The notes under the pieces: model-generated | Database searches by the model: none | What the model saw: the letters and a program-made list of their open reading frames with translations, nothing else | What the model was told of the DNA's origin: nothing | Origin: an uncultured Pseudomonas sp. | Lineage (GTDB): Bacteria; Pseudomonadota; Gammaproteobacteria; Pseudomonadales; Pseudomonadaceae | Assembly (NCBI GenBank): GCA_946886875.1 | Contig: CAMPJN010000210.1 | Location: 1-6,702 of the forward strand | DNA: 6,702 bases | Reading direction: 5' to 3' | Shown here: one piece after another, positions 1-6,660 of the stretch | Layout of the letters: each line of letters opens with the position of its first letter | How positions within the stretch are numbered: the first letter of the stretch is position 1 | Made by a program: the position numbers and the translations under genes

Positions 1-35
1 ATGAAGAGGTTCAGGTCGACCTTGTTGAGATTCAT
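1..35 (-). CDS. LysR-family transcriptional regulator, 5' end only (partial)
   Basis: The minus strand reads ATG at 35-33 and then encodes MNLNKVDLNLF before the window ends, so only 11 codons are visible. That opening is the usual N-terminus of LysR-type regulators, whose DNA-binding helix-turn-helix begins with a 'DLNLF' segment. A GGAG ribosome binding site lies at 46-49, 10 nt before the start. The gene is divergent from the acyl-CoA dehydrogenase at 195, the classic arrangement in which a LysR protein controls its neighbour and itself. The effector and target cannot be judged from 11 residues. The family call rests on a short but characteristic motif, start placement, ribosome binding site and divergent context. 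Confidence 0.8.
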   Translation of the reverse strand, partial: MNLNKVDLNLF

Positions 36-194
36 TCCAAGCGCGCTCCGAGGGTTGTCCGCATTAGTGAATCATATATCGGTGATGAATGTTTATACAC
101 GACGAAAATAGGTTAGATAAATCCAAACCCCTGATCTAGCATCCTCACCACATCGAAAAAAACTTCACCAGACACCCCAAGAAGGTAGCCCATC
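36..194. promoter_or_regulatory. Divergent control region between the LysR gene and the acyl-CoA dehydrogenase gene
   Basis: This 159-bp gap is clearly more AT-rich than the flanking genes and must hold both divergent promoters. Seen directly: an interrupted inverted repeat ATCA-N8-TGAT at 71-86, in an AT-rich stretch suitable for a LysR operator, although its spacing is one base off a strict T-N11-A; a TATAAA hexamer on the minus strand (92-97), a possible -10 for the regulator; and TATACA (94-99) or TAGATA (114-119) as possible -10s for the dehydrogenase. None has a convincing -35 partner, so the exact promoters are not assigned. The dehydrogenase ribosome binding site AGAAGG is at 180-185, 9 nt before its ATG. 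Confidence 0.5.
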
Positions 195-1424
195 ATGGAT
201 TTCGCCTACTCCCCGAAAGTTCAGGACCTGCGTGAACGCGTCACCGCGTTTATGGAAACCCACGTCTATCCCGCTGAAGCCGTGTTCGAGCAGCAGGTCA
301 ACCAGGGTGACCGTTGGCAGCCGACGGCGATCATGGAAGAGCTGAAAATCAAGGCCAAGGCCGAAGGCCTGTGGAACCTGTTTCTGCCGGACTCGGAACT
401 GGGCGCTGGCCTGACCAACACCGAATACGCGCCTTTGGCAGAAATCATGGGCAGCTCCCTGATCGGACCGGAGCCGTTCAACTGCGCCGCCCCCGATACC
501 GGCAATATGGAAGTCTTGGTGCGCTACGCCAACGAAGCGCAAAAAGAACAATGGCTGAAGCCGCTGCTCAGTGGCGAAATCCGCTCGGCGTTCGCCATGA
601 CCGAGCCGGGAGTAGCTTCTTCCGATGCCACCAATATGGAGGCCAATGCCCGCCGCGAAGGTGACGAGTGGGTGATCAACGGCCGCAAGTGGTGGACTTC
701 CGGCGCCTGCGATCCGCGTTGCAAGATCATGATCTTCATGGGCCTGACCAATCCCGATGCGCCGCGCCATCAGCAGCACTCGATGATCCTGGTGCCGATG
801 GACGCCCCGGGCGTGAAAGTCCTGCGGCCGCTGCCGGTGTTCGGCTACGACGACGCGCCCCATGGCCACGCCGAAGTGCTGTTCGAAAACGTGCGGGTGC
901 CTTACGAAAACGTACTGCTCGGTGAAGGTCGCGGTTTCGAGATCGCCCAGGGTCGCCTCGGCCCAGGCCGGATTCACCACTGCATGCGTTCGATCGGCAT
1001 GGCCGAGCGTGCCTTGAAGCTGATGTGCGAGCGTTCCATCAGCCGTACCGCGTTCGGCAAGCCGCTGGCGCGTCTGGGTGGCAACATCGATCACATCGCC
1101 GACTCGCGCATGGAGATCAACATGGCCCGCCTGTTGACCCTCAACGCCGCTTATATGATGGACACCGTCGGCAACAAGATCGCCGCCAGCGAAATCGCCC
1201 AGATCAAGGTGGTGGCGCCGAACGTAGCGCTCAAGGTGATCGACCGCGCCATCCAGATCCACGGCGGTGCTGGCGTCTCCAACGACTTCCCGCTGGCCTA
1301 CTGGTACGCCATGCAGCGTACCCTGCGCCTGGCCGACGGTCCGGACGAAGTACACCGCATGGCCATCGGCAAGTTCGAGATTGGCAAGTACATGTCCAAG
1401 GACATGAGTAAAGCCAGTCGCTGA
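195..1424 (+). CDS. Acyl-CoA dehydrogenase, ACAD10/ACAD11-like
   Basis: A 409-residue flavoprotein of normal length for acyl-CoA dehydrogenases, which oxidise an acyl-CoA to the trans-2-enoyl-CoA and pass electrons from FAD to electron transfer flavoprotein in the cytoplasm. The N-terminal helical domain covers about residues 1-125. The first family signature, [15 protein letters not shown], begins at residue 133 and leads into the beta domain (WWTSGA near 165). The C-terminal helical domain holds [18 protein letters not shown] and then ADGPDEVHR at about 380-388. In medium-chain enzymes the catalytic base is a Glu in an E-G-T motif; here the aligned position is Asp381 (D-G-P), a pattern I associate with the ACAD10/ACAD11 group. 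The start is fixed by AGAAGG at 180-185 and a typical N-terminus, [16 protein letters not shown]. It is divergent from a LysR gene, its probable regulator, and is followed by its own terminator, so it appears monocistronic. The precise substrate cannot be read from sequence. Confidence 0.95.
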   Translation: MDFAYSPKVQDLRERVTAFMETHVYPAEAVFEQQVNQGDRWQPTAIMEELKIKAKAEGLWNLFLPDSELGAGLTNTEYAPLAEIMGSSLIGPEPFNCAAPDTGNMEVLVRYANEAQKEQWLKPLLSGEIRSAFAMTEPGVASSDATNMEANARREGDEWVINGRKWWTSGACDPRCKIMIFMGLTNPDAPRHQQHSMILVPMDAPGVKVLRPLPVFGYDDAPHGHAEVLFENVRVPYENVLLGEGRGFEIAQGRLGPGRIHHCMRSIGMAERALKLMCERSISRTAFGKPLARLGGNIDHIADSRMEINMARLLTLNAAYMMDTVGNKIAASEIAQIKVVAPNVALKVIDRAIQIHGGAGVSNDFPLAYWYAMQRTLRLADGPDEVHRMAIGKFEIGKYMSKDMSKASR

Positions 1425-1440
1425 TCCAGCTGGCAGCACC

Positions 1441-1468
1441 AACAAGGCCCGCATTTGCGGGCCTTGTT
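1441..1468 (+). terminator. Hairpin terminator after the acyl-CoA dehydrogenase gene
   Basis: A perfect 12-bp inverted repeat, AACAAGGCCCGC / GCGGGCCTTGTT, with a 4-nt ATTT loop, starts 16 nt after the dehydrogenase stop codon. The stem is GC-rich at its apex and ends in GTT followed by CGTTCT, so the T tract is short and interrupted. Position and stem quality support a Rho-independent terminator acting on plus-strand transcription. It separates the dehydrogenase from the c-di-GMP gene downstream. Confidence 0.85.
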
Positions 1469-1550
1469 CGTTCTGGCGCGAACCTAAAATGAGTGCTCCC
1501 ATTGGTTGGCGGCAGATTGCCAGCATTGCCCGCAGAACGCACCACAGCGG

Positions 1551-1601
1551 TCTATAGTGGTACTGCAGCGATTCGGTCTGCACAAGGATGCAGGGGGAAC
1601 T
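1551..1601 (+). promoter_or_regulatory. Candidate -10 and ribosome binding site ahead of the c-di-GMP phosphodiesterase gene
   Basis: CTATAGT at 1552-1558 matches a sigma70/RpoS-type -10 (core TATAGT at 1553-1558). No good -35 sits at 16-18 bp upstream; TTGCCC at 1526-1531 is 21 bp away. A weak -35 with a CTATA-type -10 is compatible with RpoS control, but that is inference. AGGGGG at 1592-1597 is the likely Shine-Dalgarno, 4 nt before ATG 1602 and 10 nt before a second in-frame ATG at 1608. The transcript would begin around 1565, leaving a leader of roughly 35-40 nt. Confidence 0.35.
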
Positions 1602-4600
1602 ATGCAGATGCCACCGCGCACTGCAGTGATGGACGGCTTATGTCAGGCGGTCAGCACGCATTTACCCCCTTGCCTGGAAATCCTTATCGCGGCCGTGATT
1701 GACGAGCTGAAAGAACAACGCTTGGCCGCCCGGAGCAATCTCGAAGCTCAGGGCTGCGAAGATTTCTTGCGTTTGTGCGGCGCCCAGCGTGAAAGCGCCG
1801 TCGCGCACACCATCGAAGCGGTTCTCGAACTGCTACCAGCCGGTATCACGCCGTTGGCAACGGCTCCCGCTAGCGCCACCGAATGGCAGTTGGTGGATGA
1901 TGCCGAAGTGGAGGAGATGCTCGAGGCGCGCCGGCTGGTGCGCCAATTGCGCGAAACCTTGGGCGCGATGGAATGGCGCAGCTGCGCGCGCCTGAACGCA
2001 GTGACGGGCGCCGCGGCCAAAGACCGCGAAAGCCCACTTTCATTGGAATTCATGGTGCGCACCCTGCAGGCGCGACTGTATATGCGCGAACAGCTGCCCG
2101 CCGTGCGCGAGCACTTCTACCAGGTGGCCGCCAAGGCGTTGAGTAGCGCACTACAACCCTATTTCCGACAGCTGGATACGCTTTTTGCCCAGTTCCAGAT
2201 CGAACCGCGAGTCGATCCGCTTGAACAATCGGCGCCCGAACGGCGCGGCGAGCGCGTCAGTCGGGCGGCGCCGGATGCGCCCTACCAAGCGATCCAACGC
2301 TTGCGGGCTTTCGGTGCAAGCAAGGCGCAATTCCAGAGTGGACCGTCACAACCCGCAGGGTCAGCGCTGGATGCCGCTACGCTGGAAAACGCCTTGGCCA
2401 CCTTGAACAACCTCGTGCCTCCTGCCCAAGGCTGGTCGGCACAGAGCTTTCTGCAGGTGCTGAGCGCAGCGGGCCTGGAACTCTCTCCCCGACAGCGTGA
2501 CGATGCCGGAGTGGTCGCTGAACTCTTTCAACGGATCGACCAGGAGCCGATGATCGCCAGCGCGATCAAACCGGCGTTGCAGCGTCTGATGCTGCCCGTT
2601 GCTCAGGCCGCCATACGCGAACCCGCGGCGTTTGCCGATATCACCCACCCGGTACGCGCCACCCTGGATAAGCTGATACGCCTATGCGATTTCTCCGAGC
2701 CGCCCAACCAGGCCATGGAAAGCCGCGTGCAACAGTTGATTGATGGCATCGTCGACGACTATCACGGTGATAACCAGACCTTCGCTCGCTGCAATGAGGA
2801 ACTAGAGCAATTGCTCGCCGTGCAGCAACGCGCATACAGCAACAATGCCGACCGGGTGCGCCAGTACAGCCGTGGTCGCGACGCCCTGGAACAGGCCCGA
2901 GAACAGGTCGGCCGCGAACTGGCGAAGTTGTTCGGCAGCCAGGCTCCGAAAGTGCTGCTCGACTGGCTGGATATAGGTTGGCGTGAACTGCTGGTGCATG
3001 AGTTGATCCGCCAGGGCGAAGAGGGCAGTGAATGGCTCGACGACCTGGCGGTAATCCGCCAACTCAACAACTGGCTGCAGATCGAGCCGCACACCGAGGC
3101 CGGCGAGGCCAACCCGGTCGAGCGCGCCTATGAGGCCGGCCCGGTGCTGGATTTGTTGCGCAAGCGCATGGAGAGCTTCCTGCCTGGGCAGTACCGGCAT
3201 AGCGCCATTCTGAAACAGCTGCAGCAACAACTGCTCGGCGAACAACCGGTTGAACGCCTGGTCTTGCCGACGCTGCCGCCGGAAGTCGCCGCGCCTGTCC
3301 TCGATCCCGCCCAGCAGCGCTGGCGTGAGCGGGTGCAGCAACTGCGTGTCGGCGACTGGTTGGTGACACAGCGCGGCCAACATCTGCAGCTCATTTGGGT
3401 GAACCCCACTGGCGACCACTATGTTCTGGTCGATCGCCAGGGTTGCGAGGCGGGCAGCTTCACCGCCGAAGGCTTGATGCAGCAACTCGCCAGCGGTTGG
3501 ATCGGCAGCGCCCCGCCCGAGACCCTGGGGGTGATTCAGGAACACTTGCAGAACATCGTCGGCAAGCTGTACCGCGATATCGCCCATGCCCGTAGCCATG
3601 ACGAGCTCACCGGGCTGCTCAACCGCCGCAGTTTCGAGGTGGCAGTGGCGCAGGCCTTGGCCGCCAGTGAGCGCCATGCCTTCATCTATAGCCACATCGA
3701 TCAGTTCAGCGTGCTCAATTCCAGCTTCGGCCCATTGGCGGGCGATACCTATCTCAAGCAAACCGCCAGCCTGCTGGCCGCTCATTTACCCGAATCGGCG
3801 GCTTTGGCGCGCATCGGCGGTGCGGATTTTGCCGTGATCCTGCCGCACAGCGACGAGCGCCAGGCCGGCCAGGTGGCCGAAATTCTGCGCGCGGTTACCG
3901 AGGCCAATCCGTTGGAATGGCAAGGGCACTTGCATGGCATGACCATGAGCGTAGGGATCGTCCTGAGTAATGATCGACACGATGTCATCAACCTGTACCG
4001 CGATCTGCAAACGGCCTGTAATACCGCCAAGGAAACCGGGCGCAACCGCGTGCATATCTACAGCGACGAGATCGACGGTGCGCGCACCGGTCTGATGGCC
4101 ATTGCTGGGCGGGTGGACGACATCGTCGAGCGCGGCGAGCTCAGCCTGCGCGTACAGCAAATCGCCCCGGCGAGCGGAGTCGTCGATCATTTGCCGCACT
4201 ATGAAGTGCTGCTGGTGATGCAGAACGAACTGAATTTGCTGGATTTTATCGGCGCCGCCGAGCGCTACAACCGTATGACCAAAGTAGATCGCTGGGTGCT
4301 CAAACGGGTATTCAGCGAGTTGGCACAACACCCGGGGCTATGGAAGCAGTGCAGCGGCGTGTCGATCAATCTGTCGGGCAGCAGCCTCAACGACGATAAA
4401 TTGCTCGAATTCATCGAGGCGCTGTTTGAGGACTACGCGGTGCCGCCGGAGAAAATCTGCTTCGAACTGACCGAAACCGCCGCAGTGGCCAACCTGACCA
4501 AGACCGCTGACATGGTGCGTTATCTCCAGCGCTTCGGCTGTACCTTCTCGATAGACGATTTCGGCACCGGCTTCTCTTCCTATGAGTACCTGAAGCAATT

Positions 4601-4853
4601 GCCGGTGGATTACGTGAAAATCGACGGCAGTTTCGTCAAAGAGATCGAGCATTCGGCCAGCGATCTGGCCATGGTCAAATCGATCAACGAAATCGCCCAT
4701 GTACTGGGGCGCAAGACCATCGCCGAATATGTCGAAACCATTGGTATCCGCGAGCGTCTGGTCGAGCTGGGGGTCGATTACGTCCAGGGTTATGGTGTCG
4801 AATTGCCGCGAACCCTGGGGGCTCTCCTCGCATGCGATGCAATAGCAGGGTAA
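1602..4853 (+). CDS. DUF1631 - degenerate GGDEF - EAL protein, predicted c-di-GMP phosphodiesterase
   Basis: A 1083-residue cytoplasmic signalling protein with no membrane segment or signal peptide. Residues of about 10-645 are a mainly helical, Gln-rich DUF1631-type region: HPVR at 349-352 is a typical landmark, and a beta-rich 'VGDWLV...' segment at about 580-640 closes it. The GGDEF domain (about 660-830) opens with DELTGLLNRR (667-676) but carries GGADF (739-743) for GGDEF and HID (698-700) for the metal-binding DxD, and it lacks the RxxD inhibitory site, so it should not make c-di-GMP. The EAL domain (about 840-1083) has EVL (Glu868), Asn923, FELTE (Glu955, Glu958), DDFGTG (Asp985, Asp986), Lys1006 of KID, AEYVE (Glu1042, Glu1045) and QGY (Gln1062). 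These are the metal- and substrate-binding set of active phosphodiesterases, which hydrolyse c-di-GMP to pGpG. The start at 1602 follows AGGGGG at 1592; ATG 1608 is also possible. An in-frame TTG at 1506 is rejected because the extension crosses the candidate promoter. The gene stands alone after a terminator and meets a minus-strand small ORF 20 bp beyond its stop. Confidence 0.92.
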   Translation: MQMPPRTAVMDGLCQAVSTHLPPCLEILIAAVIDELKEQRLAARSNLEAQGCEDFLRLCGAQRESAVAHTIEAVLELLPAGITPLATAPASATEWQLVDDAEVEEMLEARRLVRQLRETLGAMEWRSCARLNAVTGAAAKDRESPLSLEFMVRTLQARLYMREQLPAVREHFYQVAAKALSSALQPYFRQLDTLFAQFQIEPRVDPLEQSAPERRGERVSRAAPDAPYQAIQRLRAFGASKAQFQSGPSQPAGSALDAATLENALATLNNLVPPAQGWSAQSFLQVLSAAGLELSPRQRDDAGVVAELFQRIDQEPMIASAIKPALQRLMLPVAQAAIREPAAFADITHPVRATLDKLIRLCDFSEPPNQAMESRVQQLIDGIVDDYHGDNQTFARCNEELEQLLAVQQRAYSNNADRVRQYSRGRDALEQAREQVGRELAKLFGSQAPKVLLDWLDIGWRELLVHELIRQGEEGSEWLDDLAVIRQLNNWLQIEPHTEAGEANPVERAYEAGPVLDLLRKRMESFLPGQYRHSAILKQLQQQLLGEQPVERLVLPTLPPEVAAPVLDPAQQRWRERVQQLRVGDWLVTQRGQHLQLIWVNPTGDHYVLVDRQGCEAGSFTAEGLMQQLASGWIGSAPPETLGVIQEHLQNIVGKLYRDIAHARSHDELTGLLNRRSFEVAVAQALAASERHAFIYSHIDQFSVLNSSFGPLAGDTYLKQTASLLAAHLPESAALARIGGADFAVILPHSDERQAGQVAEILRAVTEANPLEWQGHLHGMTMSVGIVLSNDRHDVINLYRDLQTACNTAKETGRNRVHIYSDEIDGARTGLMAIAGRVDDIVERGELSLRVQQIAPASGVVDHLPHYEVLLVMQNELNLLDFIGAAERYNRMTKVDRWVLKRVFSELAQHPGLWKQCSGVSINLSGSSLNDDKLLEFIEALFEDYAVPPEKICFELTETAAVANLTKTADMVRYLQRFGCTFSIDDFGTGFSSYEYLKQLPVDYVKIDGSFVKEIEHSASDLAMVKSINEIAHVLGRKTIAEYVETIGIRERLVELGVDYVQGYGVELPRTLGALLACDAIAG

Positions 4854-4873
4854 TACCTCTGGGGTACTGCCGA

Positions 4874-5041
4874 TCACTGCTTGGCGTTGGCCAACGCGCG
4901 TAGCCAGAGCACACGCTGATGCAGCTGCGCAGCGAAGGAGCGCGCCGCCAATTCCTCATGAAAAACCAGCGCGCGCGCTCCCAGGCGTACCTGCCAGAGC
5001 GTGCGACCACGCCGCTGCAGGGCTTCGAGCTGTACTTCCAT
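4874..5041 (-). CDS. Small basic hypothetical protein, 55 residues
   Basis: I do not recognise a named family. The reading frame begins MEVQLEALQRRGRTLW and ends ALANAKQ. It has 8 Arg and 1 Lys against 4 Glu and no Asp, so it is clearly basic. The pattern suggests two short beta strands (about 12-28, RTLWQVRLGARALVF) followed by an amphipathic helix (about 29-50), with no signal peptide or membrane segment. The start is well defined: AAGAGGT lies 5 nt upstream and an in-frame TAA sits two codons before the ATG. It is on the same strand as the phosphate-binding/OmpA gene, 203 bp downstream of that gene's stop, and converges on the phosphodiesterase gene with 20 bp between stops. No strong terminator is visible in the 203-bp gap, so read-through from the upstream gene is possible. 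A real gene is likely from the ribosome binding site and compact fold pattern, but the function is unknown. Confidence 0.65.
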   Translation of the reverse strand: MEVQLEALQRRGRTLWQVRLGARALVFHEELAARSFAAQLHQRVLWLRALANAKQ

Positions 5042-5046
5042 TGCTT

Positions 5047-5053
5047 ACCTCTT
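5047..5053 (-). promoter_or_regulatory. Ribosome binding site of the 55-residue small ORF
   Basis: The minus strand reads AAGAGGT, then TAAGC, then ATG. The spacing of 5-6 nt is near optimal. Together with the in-frame stop just upstream, it fixes the start of the small ORF and is the main evidence that the ORF is translated. Confidence 0.65.
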
Positions 5054-5244
5054 GTGCTGGCTCCCTGGCGGTAGGCCAAGGTTACGCTAAGCGGCGGCAG
5101 TGCTGGAACCACCGCTGTTAACGGCGAGTAGGAAAGCCCACCTGCCAACAGCGACGCCCGCTTCGATGTCTTGCCTGCCTCGCCAAGATTGTTCAACGGC
5201 CTGCTAATCGAGGTATAGCCGATAAACGGCTGTCGGGTATCGCT

Positions 5245-6627
5245 TCAGTAAACCCAGACTTCCACCCGGCGGTTTTTGATCCGGCCATCATCGGCGTCAT
5301 TCGCGGCTACCGGCAACTCCTCGCCGAGCCCGGTGATCTGGCGAAAGATCACCCCTTGTCTGGCCAGTTCGCGGCGCACCGCCATGGCCCGTAGCTTGGA
5401 CAGCAAGGTGGCGCGTGCCGGGTCGGCTTTGCTGTCGCCGAAGCCGACCAGCACGACTTTCTGCTTCATCTTGTCCTGCTTCTTCAGATACAGAAGTACC
5501 CGCTCGACGTCGCGCAGGGCCTTGTTGTCCAGACTCGAGCTGCCTTCCTGGAAGCGGAAGTTGACCGACAGACGCTGCGCTTCGCGGGCCAAGGTCTGGT
5601 AGGCCGCCGGCATCGCCGAGCTGGCGGCGACGCTGACCGCTTGTACGGTCTGGGCGATAAAACCGCTTTGATCGACTATCGCCTGACCCCTTGGACTATG
5701 GGCAAAGCGCACCAGCGCCTGCCCCCAGGGGTTTTGCATATCCGGTTGGTTATAGAGGAACAAGCGGCGCGACAGCGGGTAATCCTCGGTGGCGATCAAG
5801 GTCACGCTCGGCAGCATCGGCTGCGACTCGCCGACGGCGATGGCCACGGCTTTCGCCTGGCGGATATAGGGCAAGCCGATAAAGCCTATGCCCTGGGCGT
5901 CCCGGCTGACCGAGTCGGACAATTGCTCGCTGGATTCGAAACGTTTGGCGTCAGCGCTAAGGCTTTTGCCATGGGCGTTGAGTACCAGTTCCTTGAAGGT
6001 GTCGTAGGTGCCTGAGTTGCCATCGCGGGCATACAGATTGATGCGGCCGGCGGGGCCACCGAGCTGAGCCCAGTCGTTGAGTTCGCCAGCGAAAATCTGC
6101 GCAACCTGTTCGCTGCGCAGGGCGCCGAGCGGATTGCTCGGATGGAGGATGATCGCCAGCCCATCGAGGGCGATGATCTGCTCGGCTTCACGGCTTTTCA
6201 GATTGCCCAAGGTTGCCAGCTCGCTGACTTCGCTGTCCTTGATCGGTCGCGAGGAGGCCGCCAGGTCGGCGCTGCCATTTTTCAAACCGACGAAGCCGGT
6301 ACTGGAACCATGGGCCGCCACCTCGATGGTCACGCTACGGCCATCATCGGTCATGCCGGTGATCTTGCGCTCGTTCTCGGCGGCACCGGCTTCGATGCGA
6401 ATGGCATGTAGGCCTTGTTCCTCGAACAAGCCCTTGACCAGTGCCGGGCCGAGTTTCTCGCCTATGGTGTTGGAGCCCTGAATACGCAAGGCGCTGCTGT
6501 TATCGGTAGGGATCGGCAGCGCCGCGAGAGCGGCGCCGGACAGGCTGTAGCTGGCGCTTGCCAGGACCAGGCAAGCCAGGCTGCGGCTCCAGATTTGACG
6601 ATCGAAAATGAATAAAACACGCAGCAT
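5245..6627 (-). CDS. PstS-like phosphate-binding protein fused to an OmpA peptidoglycan-binding domain
   Basis: A 460-residue exported protein. Residues 1-35 are a Sec signal peptide (Arg-containing N-region, hydrophobic LACLVLASASYSLSGAALA, probable cut after ALA at 35). Residues of about 45-325 form a periplasmic binding domain of the PstS class, with the anion-binding turns GSNT (51-54), GSST (107-110), SSR (125-127), RDGNSGT (201-207) and GIGFIGLPY (246-254). After an Ala/Ser-rich linker (about 328-350), residues of about 352-460 form an OmpA C-terminal domain: Asp398 and Arg413 keep the D-x14-R spacing that grips the diaminopimelate of peptidoglycan, followed by GLGEELPVAAN and NRRVE (452-456). 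The mature part has no cysteine. It probably captures phosphate, or a similar oxyanion, in the periplasm while held on the cell wall. No ABC permease or ATPase gene is beside it in the window. ATG 6627 is chosen over an upstream in-frame TTG (6672) because AGAAGG precedes it by 10 nt and the signal peptide begins there. A Pho box upstream predicts PhoB induction. Confidence 0.92.
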   Translation of the reverse strand: MLRVLFIFDRQIWSRSLACLVLASASYSLSGAALAALPIPTDNSSALRIQGSNTIGEKLGPALVKGLFEEQGLHAIRIEAGAAENERKITGMTDDGRSVTIEVAAHGSSTGFVGLKNGSADLAASSRPIKDSEVSELATLGNLKSREAEQIIALDGLAIILHPSNPLGALRSEQVAQIFAGELNDWAQLGGPAGRINLYARDGNSGTYDTFKELVLNAHGKSLSADAKRFESSEQLSDSVSRDAQGIGFIGLPYIRQAKAVAIAVGESQPMLPSVTLIATEDYPLSRRLFLYNQPDMQNPWGQALVRFAHSPRGQAIVDQSGFIAQTVQAVSVAASSAMPAAYQTLAREAQRLSVNFRFQEGSSSLDNKALRDVERVLLYLKKQDKMKQKVVLVGFGDSKADPARATLLSKLRAMAVRRELARQGVIFRQITGLGEELPVAANDADDGRIKNRRVEVWVY

Positions 6628-6637
6628 GCGGCAAACA

Positions 6638-6643
6638 CCTTCT
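6638..6643 (-). promoter_or_regulatory. Ribosome binding site of the phosphate-binding/OmpA gene
   Basis: The minus strand reads AGAAGG, 10 nt before the ATG at 6627. It supports that start over the in-frame TTG at 6672, whose 15 extra residues are not signal-peptide-like and would overlap the predicted promoter's transcribed leader. Confidence 0.75.
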
Positions 6644-6660
6644 AGGAGAAAAGTGCGGCG

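Noticed and set aside
165..1583. 472-residue open frame on the minus strand across the dehydrogenase gene
   Set aside because: It is a shadow of the high-GC coding frame on the other strand. The product has no recognisable domain, and it runs through the terminator hairpin and the dehydrogenase ribosome binding site.
1506..1601. In-frame TTG start that would add 32 residues to the phosphodiesterase
   Set aside because: No ribosome binding site precedes it, the added sequence (Cys/Gln-rich) is unlike the family, and it spans the candidate -10 and the AGGGGG site. ATG 1602 (or 1608) is better.
1469..1601. Search for a Pho box upstream of the phosphodiesterase gene
   Set aside because: No CTGTCA-type repeat is present in either orientation, so there is no sequence support for direct PhoB control of that gene.
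2802..3785. 327-residue open frame on the minus strand inside the DUF1631 region
   Set aside because: It is antisense to a well-supported coding frame, has no ribosome binding site or domain, and shows the composition of a shadow frame.
4884..4897. Perfect 14-bp palindrome GCGTTGGCCAACGC near the end of the small ORF
   Set aside because: It has no loop and no T tract, and it lies within coding sequence. It could be chance in GC-rich DNA, so it is not called as a terminator or operator.
5090..5116. Imperfect hairpin AGCGGCGG / CCACCGCT with an 11-nt loop in the gap before the small ORF
   Set aside because: One mismatch, a long loop and no T tract on either strand make this too weak for a terminator or attenuator.
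4684..5196. 170-residue minus-strand open frame starting in the gap after the PstS-OmpA gene
   Set aside because: It begins at a TTG without a ribosome binding site, overlaps the small ORF in another frame and runs about 170 bp into the EAL coding region. The small ORF has much better start signals.
5217..5231. Hairpin AGCCG-N5-CGGCT just downstream of the PstS-OmpA stop codon
   Set aside because: The stem has only 5 bp and is not followed by a T run on the minus strand, so it is not convincing as the gene's terminator despite its good position.
6556..6573. Possible lipobox around Cys19 (S-L-A-C) of the PstS-OmpA protein
   Set aside because: The Cys lies before most of the hydrophobic core, and Ser at -3 does not fit the consensus. 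A normal ALA cleavage site follows at residue 35, so signal peptidase I processing is more likely.
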